From positions 7,377,555 to 7,441,554 of the forward strand of contig NC_031768.1 in NCBI RefSeq assembly GCF_001522545.3: a DNA stretch of 64,000 bases. Reading direction: 5' to 3'. Below the pieces are notes generated by a model. That model was not told the origin of the DNA, searched no databases, and worked only from the letters and a program-made list of their open reading frames with translations. Position numbers and translations under genes: made by a program. Source of the stretch: Parus major. Taxonomy: Eukaryota > Chordata > Aves > Passeriformes > Paridae. Below, one piece after another: positions 38,146 through 49,288 of the stretch; within the stretch, counting starts at the first letter, position 1, and the number at the start of each line of letters is the position of its first letter.

Positions 38146-38431
38146 CCCCGCACCGCTTCCCCTCGTCCCGCGGCGGCTGCTGCGGCGGCCCGGAGCCCTC
38201 CTGGGCGCTGCCTCATGCCCGGCAGCCGGCGGGGCACGGTCTCATGCCAGGCCGCGGCTCTGAGGGGGCGGCTCCACTTCCCCCGGTTCCCACTCGGTTG
38301 CGCTGCGGCGGGAAGCGGGAGGGCAAATCCGGCGCCGCTGCCCGCGCTCCGGGTGCCGGCCCTGAGCGCTTCTCTCTCTCTGGGGCGTTTTTCCTGCGTC
38401 ACCAGCTGCTGCCCGGCGGCGGCGGTGGCGG
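38146..38431 (-). other. USP9X: Candidate non-coding first exon of USP9X
   Basis: The coding exon at 14.3 kb has a 5'UTR entered by a splice acceptor, so an upstream exon must exist. The best donor in the CpG island on the minus strand reads GGGG|GTGAGTGCGG, with the exon ending at 38146. The transcription start would lie at higher coordinates, possibly inside the adjacent gap, so the right limit given is only the gap edge. Inferred from position, GC content and the donor consensus; no transcript evidence is available. Confidence 0.4.
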
Positions 38432-38726
38432 NNNNNNNNNNNNNNNNNNNNNNNNNNNNNNNNNNNNNNNNNNNNNNNNNNNNNNNNNNNNNNNNNNNNN
38501 NNNNNNNNNNNNNNNNNNNNNNNNNNNNNNNNNNNNNNNNNNNNNNNNNNNNNNNNNNNNNNNNNNNNNNNNNNNNNNNNNNNNNNNNNNNNNNNNNNNN
38601 NNNNNNNNNNNNNNNNNNNNNNNNNNNNNNNNNNNNNNNNNNNNNNNNNNNNNNNNNNNNNNNNNNNNNNNNNNNNNNNNNNNNNNNNNNNNNNNNNNNN
38701 NNNNNNNNNNNNNNNNNNNNNNNNNN
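38432..38726. other. Assembly gap (295 N)
   Basis: A run of 295 unknown bases inside the CpG island, entered from the left through a GGC-repeat-like stretch (CGGCGGCGGCGGTGGCGG). GC-rich repeats of this kind commonly defeat short-read assembly, so the true length may differ. Open reading frames that run through it are meaningless. Confidence 0.99.
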
Positions 38727-39008
38727 CCGCACCCGGCCCAACGCGGCGGCGGTTCGGCCACCCGAACGCGGCGCTGACGCGCTGCCCGTGTGCCCGCCCG
38801 GGGCTGCCGCTCACGGCCGGCCCCCCGTGTGTCGGTGTGCGGGGCGGGGGCGGCGATGAGGGGAAGGATGAGGACTGTGAGGGACACGGCCACACACACG
38901 GCCAGCGGCGCGCGGGCGCGCGCGGGGCCTGTTCCGCGTCGGTTGGGCGCGCGCGCTCTCCATTGTGGCCCGCGCCGCGCCGCCGGGCGCGCGCCGGGGC
39001 CCGGATGA

Positions 39009-39016
39009 TGACGTCA
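39009..39016. promoter_or_regulatory. CRE palindrome 1 (TGACGTCA)
   Basis: A perfect 8-bp consensus binding site for CREB/ATF bZIP dimers in the upstream half of the CpG island. It is one of two identical copies 23 bp apart, with a half site (TGACG) at 39023-39027 between them. Confidence 0.75.
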
Positions 39017-39031
39017 GGACGGTGACGATGG

Positions 39032-39039
39032 TGACGTCA
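39032..39039. promoter_or_regulatory. CRE palindrome 2 (TGACGTCA)
   Basis: Second perfect CREB/ATF consensus, start-to-start distance 23 bp from the first, close to two helical turns, so both would face roughly the same side of the DNA. Confidence 0.75.
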
Positions 39040-39273
39040 GCGCGGCCGCCTCCCGCCGCCCTGGGGACGGGACCGGGATGGGACCGCGGGCGGCGGCGGC
39101 TCCGTCCCTCACCGCCCGCAGAACTGACACCCGGTTCGCGGACACCGGGGCTTTTTAAAAGATAAAACGACCTGCTGTTCGTCTTGCAGGCTCCCCAGGG
39201 CAGCGGTCACAGCACCGGGCCTGGCAGAGCTCGGGATGCGCTCTGCGCACATGGTGTGACTGGGGGTGTCCTG

Positions 39274-39345
39274 CGCAGGGCCAGGAGTTGGGGTCGATGA
39301 TCTCCATGGGTCCCTTCCAGCTCCCAATGTTCTGTGATTCTTTGG
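39274..39345 (+). mobile_element. CR1 3'-tail remnant just upstream of the CpG island
   Basis: GGGTCGATGATCTCCATGGG, then TCCCTTCCAGCTCCCAATGT, then TTCTGTGATTCTTTGG is the diagnostic end of CR1 with its 8-bp-type tail. Only the last 70 bp or so are clear. It marks where island sequence gives way to ordinary repeat-bearing DNA. Confidence 0.85.
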
Positions 39346-42300
39346 CTCTTTTCTTTGATACGTTTGTGTTTATATGGCCACAGTATGAGATGGGTAGAAC
39401 CCCAGTCTGTGTATGTGCTTTATATATATACCAGGAGGACTTCAAGGATTTAAAGCTTGAAGAAAACTGGAAAGGATGTCTTGTAGCAGGACAGAAGTTT
39501 GGCAGATACGGGGAACTCGGGCTTCAAGAGTACCTGAAGTGGTGATTAAAGTTCTGTTAAGTCTATATTTCAAGATCAAAGTCTCATTTTTACAACATCA
39601 TTCAAGAATTTCGGAGCAGGAAGTGAAGTATACAGTACTGAGCTGAAAACACAGGAAGAATTTAGGCTTCACAAGTTGGAATTTGCTCGAGCGGCTCAGG
39701 CCAATAACCTTAACTCTTAGGCAAAATGTTTTATCTTTTGGACCACACAGTGAAAAAATACTAAGAAACCAATTGCTCATTGCAGGAGTTGGAACAACAT
39801 TGGGTGGGTGTTTTTCAGTAAAAAGCTGGAGCTCAAAACCGAGTGGTGATAAGTTCTGATATTTCCTCATTTTGCAGAGTTGTTAGGTTTTTTGCTGATC
39901 ATTAGATGGTATTATTTGGGATGGAAATCTGAAGTATGTTGCTGTGTTAGCCACTCAGTAAACAAAACAAGGGATGCAGCTGCTTTATCAATGTACAAAT
40001 GCAACAGTTTGTTTACTGAAGGAATAGCTTTATGTGCATTTTATTCAACAATAAAAACAAGTCATAGCCATGGTGAAAGTCAGCAAGTGTAAGTCTTTCA
40101 TGTTTGGGTTAGAAATACATGTAATCATATCAAAACAGCCCTTTTATCAGCCCTTTTATTATTGTGTGATTTTCATGCAACTGTGCGTGTTATTGTGGCC
40201 TTCTTTTTTGTTGCTTATCAACTACTTTCAGCTTTTCCTCTTATTTCCCATTTATCCACTTTGTTTTCCAGGGAAAGCATTTAAAATAGCTGCATCTGTA
40301 ATGCTTGTTTCTTCCCTTGCCACTGCAGTATTCTCCCTCAAGCCCTTCACTGTTGATGATAACTTACAGAGGCACGGTGACACCTCAAACAATTGTACTT
40401 GCCTATGCTTTGACACTTATCTTTAAAAAGAAACTGCTGTGTTTGTTGATGGTCATTTCTTTTTATTGTTAAGTAGACCTTTGTTTTAATGGCAGGCCAA
40501 ATATTGTTTTCCTTCTGACTACCATGGCTTGTTTTGGCAGAGCCAAAGAGTGACACGTCAGTGGATTTTTATAATGTGGGTGATTGTCCACCAAGAAATT
40601 GACTGTTAGTTCACATAAAAGTCAACAACAACAACAAAAAGATATGAAGAGTAGTTGTGGAAATAATGGTGGTACAACTTGTAGCAAGTATTCCCTCTTG
40701 TGAAGAAGCATTCCTTCAGACAAGAGAAAGAGTGTAAGCTTTGATTATTTTAATTGAAACCTTAGGCTTGGAACAGATGAAGAACTGATTCCTCTTCAAC
40801 TCTGCAGGACCTTGGTGGTACTTTTCAGGTTTTAGATTCTACTTTATGTAAAATTTGCAGAAGCAAACCAATACTGGAGGAATTTTGCACTTTCATGGGG
40901 AAAAAAACAAAATTATTGTTGTTTATATCTGACCTCCTGCCTGGTTTAAAGGTGCACTTTAAACTGGAGTGCCTTGACAGACCAGCAGTTCATTTAAGCT
41001 GTTCTAATCAAAGGTCATAATAGACTGAAGTACACAGCTATTTATGGCACCAAATAAAAGAAGGTACTGGATCTGCAATGACCCTGTGTGGTTCCCGAAC
41101 CAGCAAACTGCACACACAGTTCTGGCTGGGGAATTCTTTCTGTTCCCCCAAACCAGAATCTATGCCTGCCTCTCTCTGCTCAGGCTTCTGAGGGCATTGC
41201 TGTGGCTCACTTTGTGCTACACTCTTCTGCCTGAAAAGGTTCACACAGCCCAACACTGCAAATAAATGTTACCAGTTTGTCTTTGTGCAGCAGCTGTGGA
41301 AACATAAGTATACAAGCGAGATAAATTACTGATTAAAGAATACCCATGAGATGAAGAGAGAAGTCAGTAGGCATTCACAAATCTGACTTAAGTGCTCCAA
41401 AGTAAGCATCCACACAGAGAACTGTGACATAATTCTGGTTAATTCCACACTGTACACAACTGTTGGCATGATTAGACATTATTGGTATGATTGGAAATTC
41501 TCTTCTGACATCTTTAATTCAGGGTGAAAATGTGGGGAAGGGAAACATTTCCCTGAAGGTTTCCCTGCTCCAGCACTGCAGCTAGCCCATCAAACAAAAA
41601 GTGAAACCAGTTGTGAGCTAGCTGAAAAACAAAACATTCTGACGAGGGAATTACTCCGAATTTAGAAAATCGCTATGTTAATTTGTGTGTTTCTCCCCAG
41701 TTCTTAAGCTCTGGCTGATGCTGCACTGCTCAATGAGTAGACAAAAATGAAACTTGAAATGCTGCTGATGCAGAGTAAAACTGGAGTTTTGCAGTGGGGT
41801 AGCAAAAGGAAGACTAACAGATGGGAGAAAGCAGACTTTTTCCACAGACCCACAAAAGATCTTTTTTTTTTCCTCCTGGTTCAGCCCCTTGGATGCTGCA
41901 TCACACACTGTCCACCAATGTTCAGTAAACAACAGGTTGTGTGGCAGTACTTACTCTACATATAAATTAATATTCAAAATTAGGGAAAAAAAATCCCATG
42001 ATAATGATGTATCCAAATGTTATAAAAACTGTCCTGGAGTGATGCTCTATCTCTTTTCCGCTGCAAATAAAGGTCAAGTATAGACATTTCATTTTAGTTT
42101 CTCCTGAGGTGACTGCTTTAATTGCCATTCCTCACATCAGTATAAGACTGCATAGTAACAACTTTCTATCTTTCAACTTCTTTTTTCTGATTGTAAAAGA
42201 TACTAGCAGTGATGTTGGAATGGGCATAATGTCACTCTTAAAAGACTCATAGAAGCAGTTACATCCAGTTTGTACTCTTACAGGTACAAAAGAATGGTTG

Positions 42301-45300
42301 CTTTGGCAGAAATCATAGAAATTTTATAAGAAAAAAATTTTGTAGGCACCTATGGTCTCTCATGTTGAGGAAAGGATCTTATCTGATGAGGAACAACTCT
42401 TGTGATAAGAGAAACATGGTGTGGCATTTTCACGTTATTCATTTAGCTGTGCATGGATGGGTTAAATAAACAGCACGAACAGGAATTCTCAGCGTGCCTA
42501 CCAAATGCTCAGAAGATGTTGCAGAGACCATTTGTCAAAAAGTCTGTTTATAGGCCTAAAAGAGTATCTTGCCTATCTTTTGGAGAGGGAGCAATTCAAA
42601 ATATTTTTCCTGTCTAGTTCATTCCTATCTGAACTGTCCTCAGATAAACCATGTGGTGTCCATGTGAAAAGCATCCATCTTGTAGGACTTGGACAGAGTT
42701 CAAAAAATTGATTTGACAACCATATGGTCCTCTTCATCCACATGAACCTTGAAGAAGTTTGACTTCCTTCCAGCCTTAAGAGTAGAGTGAGGGAAGAAGG
42801 GAAACGGTTCTTAAAACTTGTCAATGTTGTTCTAAATGTGCCAGATGAGGACATTGTCTAAAAAAACCAGCAAGGAATTCTGATTTGTGAACTACTGCAA
42901 TTTCCTCAGCTTTTCTGAGCGCCTCTCTGCACACAGAGTGTTTGTCATTGCACTGGTAGGGATTTGAGGGAGCCTGTTGTTCACAAACCCCATCCATCAC
43001 ACGTCATACGATGGCCATTTTCTCCTCAGTAGGGTTTGTAAACATGAGTGTTGCCATGGGCGCAGCAGAACGGAAGCTGCTTGTTTTCCTGGGGCTGAGC
43101 ATCCTACACCCTTCCAGCCCCGATCTCCCTCCAACCCTGAATTACATCCCTCATGTGTCTGGTTTATGGTGGATATGCTGGGCTAGTCAGGAGCTTAATT
43201 AGCTAATAGTAAGCAGGAAGAATAGTAACTGAGCTGTACTTCCCTTTCCAACAGTGGGCATTTCTTTGGAATTTCTTCCTCCTCTCGCTAGCAGTCTTCC
43301 TAAAATTTTTTAGGAATTAGTATCTCGTTGAAAGCCCTTTTTCCTCATTCAGGGTTTACTGAAATTGGCTGAAAGAATCAAGGGGAACCAAGAGGCAGAG
43401 GCAGACAATGGGATCATGTGAAAGCAGTGTCATTAAGAAACCATGAGAAGTTTCGAAACTTCAAAACAGGGTAGTCTGAAAGGAGAAGGGTCGCCACTAC
43501 ACTTTTGGAATGGAAAAAGGAAAAAAAAAAGCTGTCATCAGAAACAACAAGAAAATATTATTTAAGAGTAAACCACAAATTTTGAAACAAACATGCAAAC
43601 ATGATTTGAACAGAAACACAGATCCATTTCAGATCTTGTATCAATGGTTTTGTCTGAGCTTTATAAAAATAGTTTCTGAGAAAAGCTTAAATCTAAAAAT
43701 ATTTACAGGAAGGAAGTGTGCAATTTTGTAAAGCTAGGGTTTTTTCTTCCATGTGACTAAAGATTTTCTTTCTTCAGTCCTAAGAGAGATTTCATAGAGT
43801 AACATGCAGACTAGTAGGATTTTTGAACCTTTAGTTATGTGTTCTCACTCCATTCTTTCCTTTTTTGTTCTGTCCAGAAGTTTTTCTCAACTATCTATAT
43901 TTTATTGCCAGTTACCTTTCAAAAATAATTCCCATAGTCCAAAAAAATCATTATTTCTCTTTAATGAAATGGTAGAGTAAACATATGTCAGTTTACATGG
44001 ATGATTTGTAAAGACTGAATTTTGATAACTGCTATTGCTGTTCCATTATGTCTCTGTGACTGGTCACTTGAGAACATAATGCAGGTTAATTGTGTGCCAT
44101 ACTGTATTTCATGAAGCCCTGTAGCCTTTCTGATTAAATATCTTGGATAAATGTGAAGTAACTCATACTAGGACTTTTGCAGCAGTAGTGTTACTTTGGA
44201 TGGAACGTTCAGAGTAGCAATAATGTTTGAGCAATGACTTAGTAGCCAGAATGGTATAAGGCAGCAAGCAAGCCAGAACTTGTAAAGAAGGGCAGTATCT
44301 TTTATTAGATCTGAAAACAGGCTTGTATGCATCAAAGCTTGTCTGTTTTTACTAGACATATCAGTTGGTCTACTGAAACAATATTTAAGTAGATCCTTTA
44401 TCATCCAGAGGCAATCTGCTTTTTTCAGCACACTAGTTCTTTCCTTTTTTTTTTTTTTCTGTAACATTATTTTGGGAAGGTAAATATAACTCAGAATCTA
44501 AATATGTGGAAATAACACCAATGGACAGAAGCTAAAATTTATGCTGTAAACAGATCATTACTTCTGTGGTTTGACTTTTTTGAATATCAAGCAAAATGCT
44601 CTTTAGAAGTCAAATTGACTTGTCACTGCTTCTGTAGTTTGCACTGCTCTCAGTTACAAATTGAGACCAAATGGACAAATGTGATATCTACAAGATAATT
44701 TTCTTTTTGAAATCTAAACTACTATAGTTCTGTAGCTCTGCTTTTAAACTTATTGCTGGTTATTTTCTAGGTTAAAATGAGAATCAAATTTCATATCATA
44801 ACATCCCTTTAATTATTTGCTTTTTCCTTGTGTTTGCACTTTTAGGTGCACGTGTAGTAAGATATGGTTAGACATACTTCTGGTTTTTTTAATCTGTAAC
44901 AGAAAATCTTAACCTCTTTAACAGAAATATAAAACAAAAATGGACAAAGCAATATATTTTAATTTCCCAGAGACAGGGTAATTATTCCTTTATTTTCTAA
45001 AATGACAGAAAAAAAATCTAAATTTATCCTTGTTTTGTGCTCTTTTTTTTTTTCCCCTCCGAATAAGATGGACCAAATTGCCAGCAGTTCTTAAGGATTT
45101 TAATTTGTGACTACACTTTATTACAAAAGACTAAATCCTTATTCTTCTCAGTTGGAGAATCCAACTGAAGTGCACAGATTAATGCCACTAATAGTATTAA
45201 TTTCACCAAGTAATAGTGGACTTTGAAGTTTTCCTTGAACCTTAATTTGAGGAATGTTATGAGTATCAAAACCATATGGCTGAAAGAATGTAGCTGACTG

Positions 45301-45716
45301 CACAGCTCCAGCTTGTACTTAGTGGGCTAAATCCATCAAAAATCTGTCTCTATTTCAAGGGAGAGTGAGGCTCCTAACATGGTAAATAATATTCATTTCA
45401 GCTGTATCCATCTCGCTGGGTTGTACCCACCTACAAATGGGACACCTTGTCAGAGGTGGCTCCCTGCCATCTCTGGGCAGAGCATGGGGAAAGGCAGCGC
45501 TCTCTGAGCACAGCTTGTCCCATTCCACCTTTGTCCTCCAGAGCTGCTTTCCTTTCCCCAGCAGCTGCAGAGAAAAAGTGAATGGCTATATAACTTTCAG
45601 CCTCGCAATGTTAGGTGAAATGAAATTTGGGTTCTCAACAAGCGGGGTGCCTGCACAGAAGTGAGCTTTGCAGCTGCAAGCAAATGAGCAATGGCCTGCT
45701 TATCCAGGAAGAGCCC
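39346..45716. other. Intergenic sequence upstream of USP9X
   Basis: About 6.4 kb of AT-rich sequence, visibly T-rich on the plus strand. No known gene. One frame at 42464-42861 stays open except for two TGA codons (see findings). Confidence 0.6.
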
Positions 45717-46730
45717 TGTGCTGGGTTTATGGGAACAGCTTTTGGTACAGAGGGGCTGTGAGAAGCTGCTGGAAGCTTCCCCTGTGTCCTCTGGACTCAA
45801 AAACAGCCAGCTCTGAGACAGACCAGCTGGGCAGGGCTGAGCCCATCAGCAATGGTCAGAGCACCTCTGGCATAACTGAGTTAAGAGAGGGGAAAAGACC
45901 TTGTTGTTCAACAGCAGCCAAAGAGAGGAGTGAGGAGATGTGAGACCAACAGCCCTGCAGGCACCATGGTCAGTGGAGAAGGAGGGGCAGGAGCTGCTCC
46001 AGGGGCTGGAGCCAAGACTCTCCTGCAGCCCATGGAGAACACGGGGATGCAGAGATCCACCCCCACCCATGGAGGACCCCATGCTGGAGCAGGTGGATAC
46101 CCAGAGGAGGCTGAGACCCCTTGGGAAGGTGCACTGGAGCTCCTGGCAGGAGCTGTGACCCCATGGAGAGGAGTCCATGCTGGAGCAGGTTTGCTGGCAG
46201 GACTTGTGAACCCATGGGGGATCCATGCTGGAGCACACTGTTCCCAAAGGACTCCACCCCGAGGGAGTGTCCCACACTGGAGCCATTCATGAAGAACTCC
46301 AGCCCATGGGAAGAACCCATGTTGGAGCAGAGAAGAGTTTGAGAAGTCCTCCCTCTGGGGAGGAAGAGAAAATGTGCAGTGAACTGACTGCAGTCCCCAT
46401 TTTCTGTCCCTCTGTGCTGCTTGTGGGAGGAGGTAAAGAAGATCAGGAGTGAAGCTGAGCCCAGGAAGAAAGGAGGGTGCAGGGAATAGTGCTTTTTAAG
46501 TTTTGGGTTTATTTCTCATTGTCCTACTCTGATTTGATTAGTCATAAATTAAAGCAATTTCCTGAAGTTGAGCCTGTTTTGCCTGTGACAGTAACCTGGT
46601 GAGTGATCTCTCTCTGTCCTCATCTCACACATGAACCTGGTGTATTTTCTCTGCCCTGGCAGCTGAGGAGGGAGTGACAGAGTGTGGCTTTGGTGGGCAC
46701 CTGGCACACAGCCAGGGTCAGCCCACCACA
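45717..46730 (+). mobile_element. Solo LTR, about 1 kb, ERVK-like avian type
   Basis: The 3' half is the clearest part: TTTATTTCTCATTGTCCTAC, a polyadenylation-type ATTAAA (46548-46553), a GTGAGTGATCTCTCTCTGTC segment, and the terminus GGGTCAGCCCACCACA. The 5' half contains imperfect repeats built around CCATGCTGGAGCAGGT. No retroviral coding sequence adjoins it, so it reads as a solo LTR. The left boundary is uncertain by tens of bases. Long frames on both strands within it (up to 146 codons) reflect the repeats and are not genes. Confidence 0.75.
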
Positions 46731-49222
46731 GTTTCCCTCAGGGAGCACACAGACAGCAAAGGAGGCACAAACACAAACGTGCTGCTCACAGCATGAGAAG
46801 TGCTCAGGGAGCTGATAAAATGACTGCTGCCTGTAGTGGGCTTCAAGACTACCACTTATCTGTTTCACCAGACATAGGTGAGGTGCCATAGCAGCCAATG
46901 AGAAAGAAAGATGGGGTGAGAAAAGAGATGAGATAACGAGTCTGACCACAAACAATTCTTTCCAGGAATGGTTTCTTTAAATTATCCTAAACAATGGGCT
47001 ACACTGTCCAAGAATTACCTACATAGTACTTGAAAACCCTCATTCTAATAGCAAACAGCTGTTTGATTGAACCACATTTATGACCTTTGCTTAGTGTTTG
47101 TGGGCATTTGTGTGATTCCAGCTTTGGTCAGCTGTTCTTCTGGCTGATCTTCTAAGTGAGTGTCTGTCCTGCACATAAAAATCCTCACTGCTTGACTTCA
47201 CTATTGTTCATTTCCCTCCTTGGAAGGCTTAATTCATTTTATCAGGGAGTAGAAATTACAAGACAACCATTGCTTTATGTGTAGATTGAATTTTTTTTGT
47301 TCAAATTGTTCTTGGGAGCCACACATAAATTTATTCTTCAAAGAATTGCTTTAAAATTTTCATGTAGACTCTGGGAACACAGGTCTTATCACATTGCACA
47401 CATTTTTCAAGTGTAAAAACTTGGAGTTGCCCTAAGAATGCTGAATTTAGATGCTGATGGTGCTTGCAAGAACAAATAAATTACAGATTGGCTCCATCTC
47501 ATACATGTGAAGAATTCATCAAGATCATTCCTGGGGTTTTTTTTAGCCTCTACGTGTGGCTGATCAGGTTTTGCATACCTTTAATGGTGTGTAAAGGTTG
47601 TCCTTCAAAGTTATGCAGATGCCCTCAATGGCAAAATTTAGTATCAAGTATTTTAAGCCATTTCAGTGTGTTTTACTGCCTGGGATAAGTACCTGATTAA
47701 TTCAAAACCCCCTGGAAAAGGGTTTTCTCAAACTCTGTTTCTTTATTTTCTGGAAGGAATATTGTTTCCTAACTATTTAATCTCATAGTGAAAGATCAAA
47801 AAGGGAGATGAGAAATTGAAGATTGCTATTGTGACACTATTGAAGTTAACTTGGAGCACATTTACAGACTTCATATTTTACAGAGACAGCAACAGAAGCA
47901 GAGAAACAAGAAAAAAGGCATTGTTGCCTTCCTCATTTCCCTATCTTGTGTTCATGAAAAACCATCTAAATTTCTGATTAATAATATTTGCATTCTTATT
48001 AGCTGGATACAAATATGTAAAGTAAGAAAAAGTTTCTGGTTTTCAATAAATATTGTTTGGAATATCTCCAATTTCATACACCAGGACATGACATGCTGAA
48101 TTTTGAACATGCTAGAAAGCAGAGTTATTCTTGCTAAATCCCTGATTTCTTTATCTGATGATAGCAAAATACAAGCTAAAAGTTGTAGCTTATATAAAAT
48201 CTGAAGCTTAATAAATATTACAATTACCTACATAACTGTTTCCCACATAGCTGTAATACACCAACATATTTTCCTCTCTTCTGACACATTTCTTAAGGAA
48301 GTTTCTCTCATTCAAACCTACTGAGGAGTAAAGGGGAAAAAATTACTTACCATTAAGTGCATTACTCAGTTTCTATGAATGCAAAATTTTAAAGCCAACT
48401 GTCTTGTACACACAAAAAAAAAGAGTATTTTTCTTGCCTAAGTAAACACCGCATATTCACTTAGGAAACAACAGCGTATTAGTGTGGAAATATCATTTAA
48501 AACACATAGAAAATGAAAGTGTATAATCAGCCTTACAACTTGTCACAAAGCACCCACTGCCTGATCACCTCACCCAAGATGTGGAAAATTTCAAAGACAG
48601 GAAGCAACTTCTCCCAGACTCTCACTGCACTAATTAGCTTTGACTTGCTGTTCCTTCCATGTATGCAGAGAATTTCAGCTTCATAGAGATCCCTAGCACT
48701 GCAAGATGAAATAATCTGTAAATTGTGTTATTTTGTACGGCAGAAATGGGTTATGGATTCAACACAGACAAATTACAGTTAAAATTCTATCCTAATGTAA
48801 TCAAAATAGGAGCTATCAGTGTCAATTTGATTAGAAGTATTAAATAAATATATAGAAGTGTTTAATGCAGTGGTACAACTACACAGCTGTTCATGTAGGA
48901 ATGAATGTGAAAAAAACCACACGGTCTTCAGTCCCTCCCCGTCATACGAGTGTATGCAGTGTGTTGTTAAATGATGGACATATTGTGCATCCTTAATTAA
49001 AAACTAAGAAATAACTGTAAAGTATGGCTTTTCTAGCACCTTAACAAGGCACAGATATATCAATTGTGGAACATCAGATAAAGGTAGTGTGGGTTATTTT
49101 GCTGCAGCTTGTAGAGAGAGGAAATAATCTTCTAACGTGCCAGCTGTCATAGTTGAAGAGTTCAGGAAAGATCTCAGACACACAAAGCCATTGTTCTGAA
49201 ATAAAAGCAACAGATTTCAAAG
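46731..49222. other. Intergenic sequence
   Basis: About 2.5 kb of AT-rich sequence with no recognised gene or repeat family. Confidence 0.65.
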
Positions 49223-49288
49223 ATCTGGGGGTTGGACTGGATGATTTTTCAGGATCCCTTCCAACACAAACTATTCCATGATTCTTTG
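49223..49288 (+). mobile_element. CR1 3'-tail remnant
   Basis: GGGGGTTGGACTGGATGATT, then GATCCCTTCCAACACAAACT and ATTCCATGATTCTTTGAG: the end of a CR1 element in plus orientation, about 65 bp. Confidence 0.88.

Larger units (their letters stand above)
37400..39135. promoter_or_regulatory. CpG-island promoter of USP9X
   Basis: This stretch is very GC-rich and dense in CpG, in sharp contrast with the AT-rich DNA on both sides. The densest part is about 37,680-39,120. It lies at the 5' end of the USP9X transcription unit and has no TATA box that I could see. It contains Sp/KLF-type boxes (CCCCGCCC at 38118-38125, GGGGGCGG at 38264-38271, a GGGGCGGGGGCGG cluster at 38841-38853), a YY1-like element and two cAMP-response palindromes. 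This is what a broadly expressed housekeeping-type promoter looks like. Upstream antisense transcription is possible but not shown by the sequence. Confidence 0.85.

Noticed and set aside
37580..38263. 227-codon plus-strand frame and several overlapping long frames in the CpG island
   Set aside because: Very GC-rich DNA has few stop codons; the peptides are Pro/Arg/Ala/Gly-rich, frames exist on both strands, and none resembles a protein family.
37804..38899. Frames of 166-351 codons crossing 38432-38726
   Set aside because: They run through 295 unknown bases, so their continuity is an artefact.
39160..39190. Acceptor-like GTTCGTCTTGCAG on the plus strand next to the island
   Set aside because: Could belong to a divergent transcript, but no partner donor or exon is visible, and such sequences occur often by chance.
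45846..46292. Frames of 116-146 codons on both strands
   Set aside because: They lie wholly in a solo LTR with internal repeats, in several frames at once, and do not resemble retroviral proteins.
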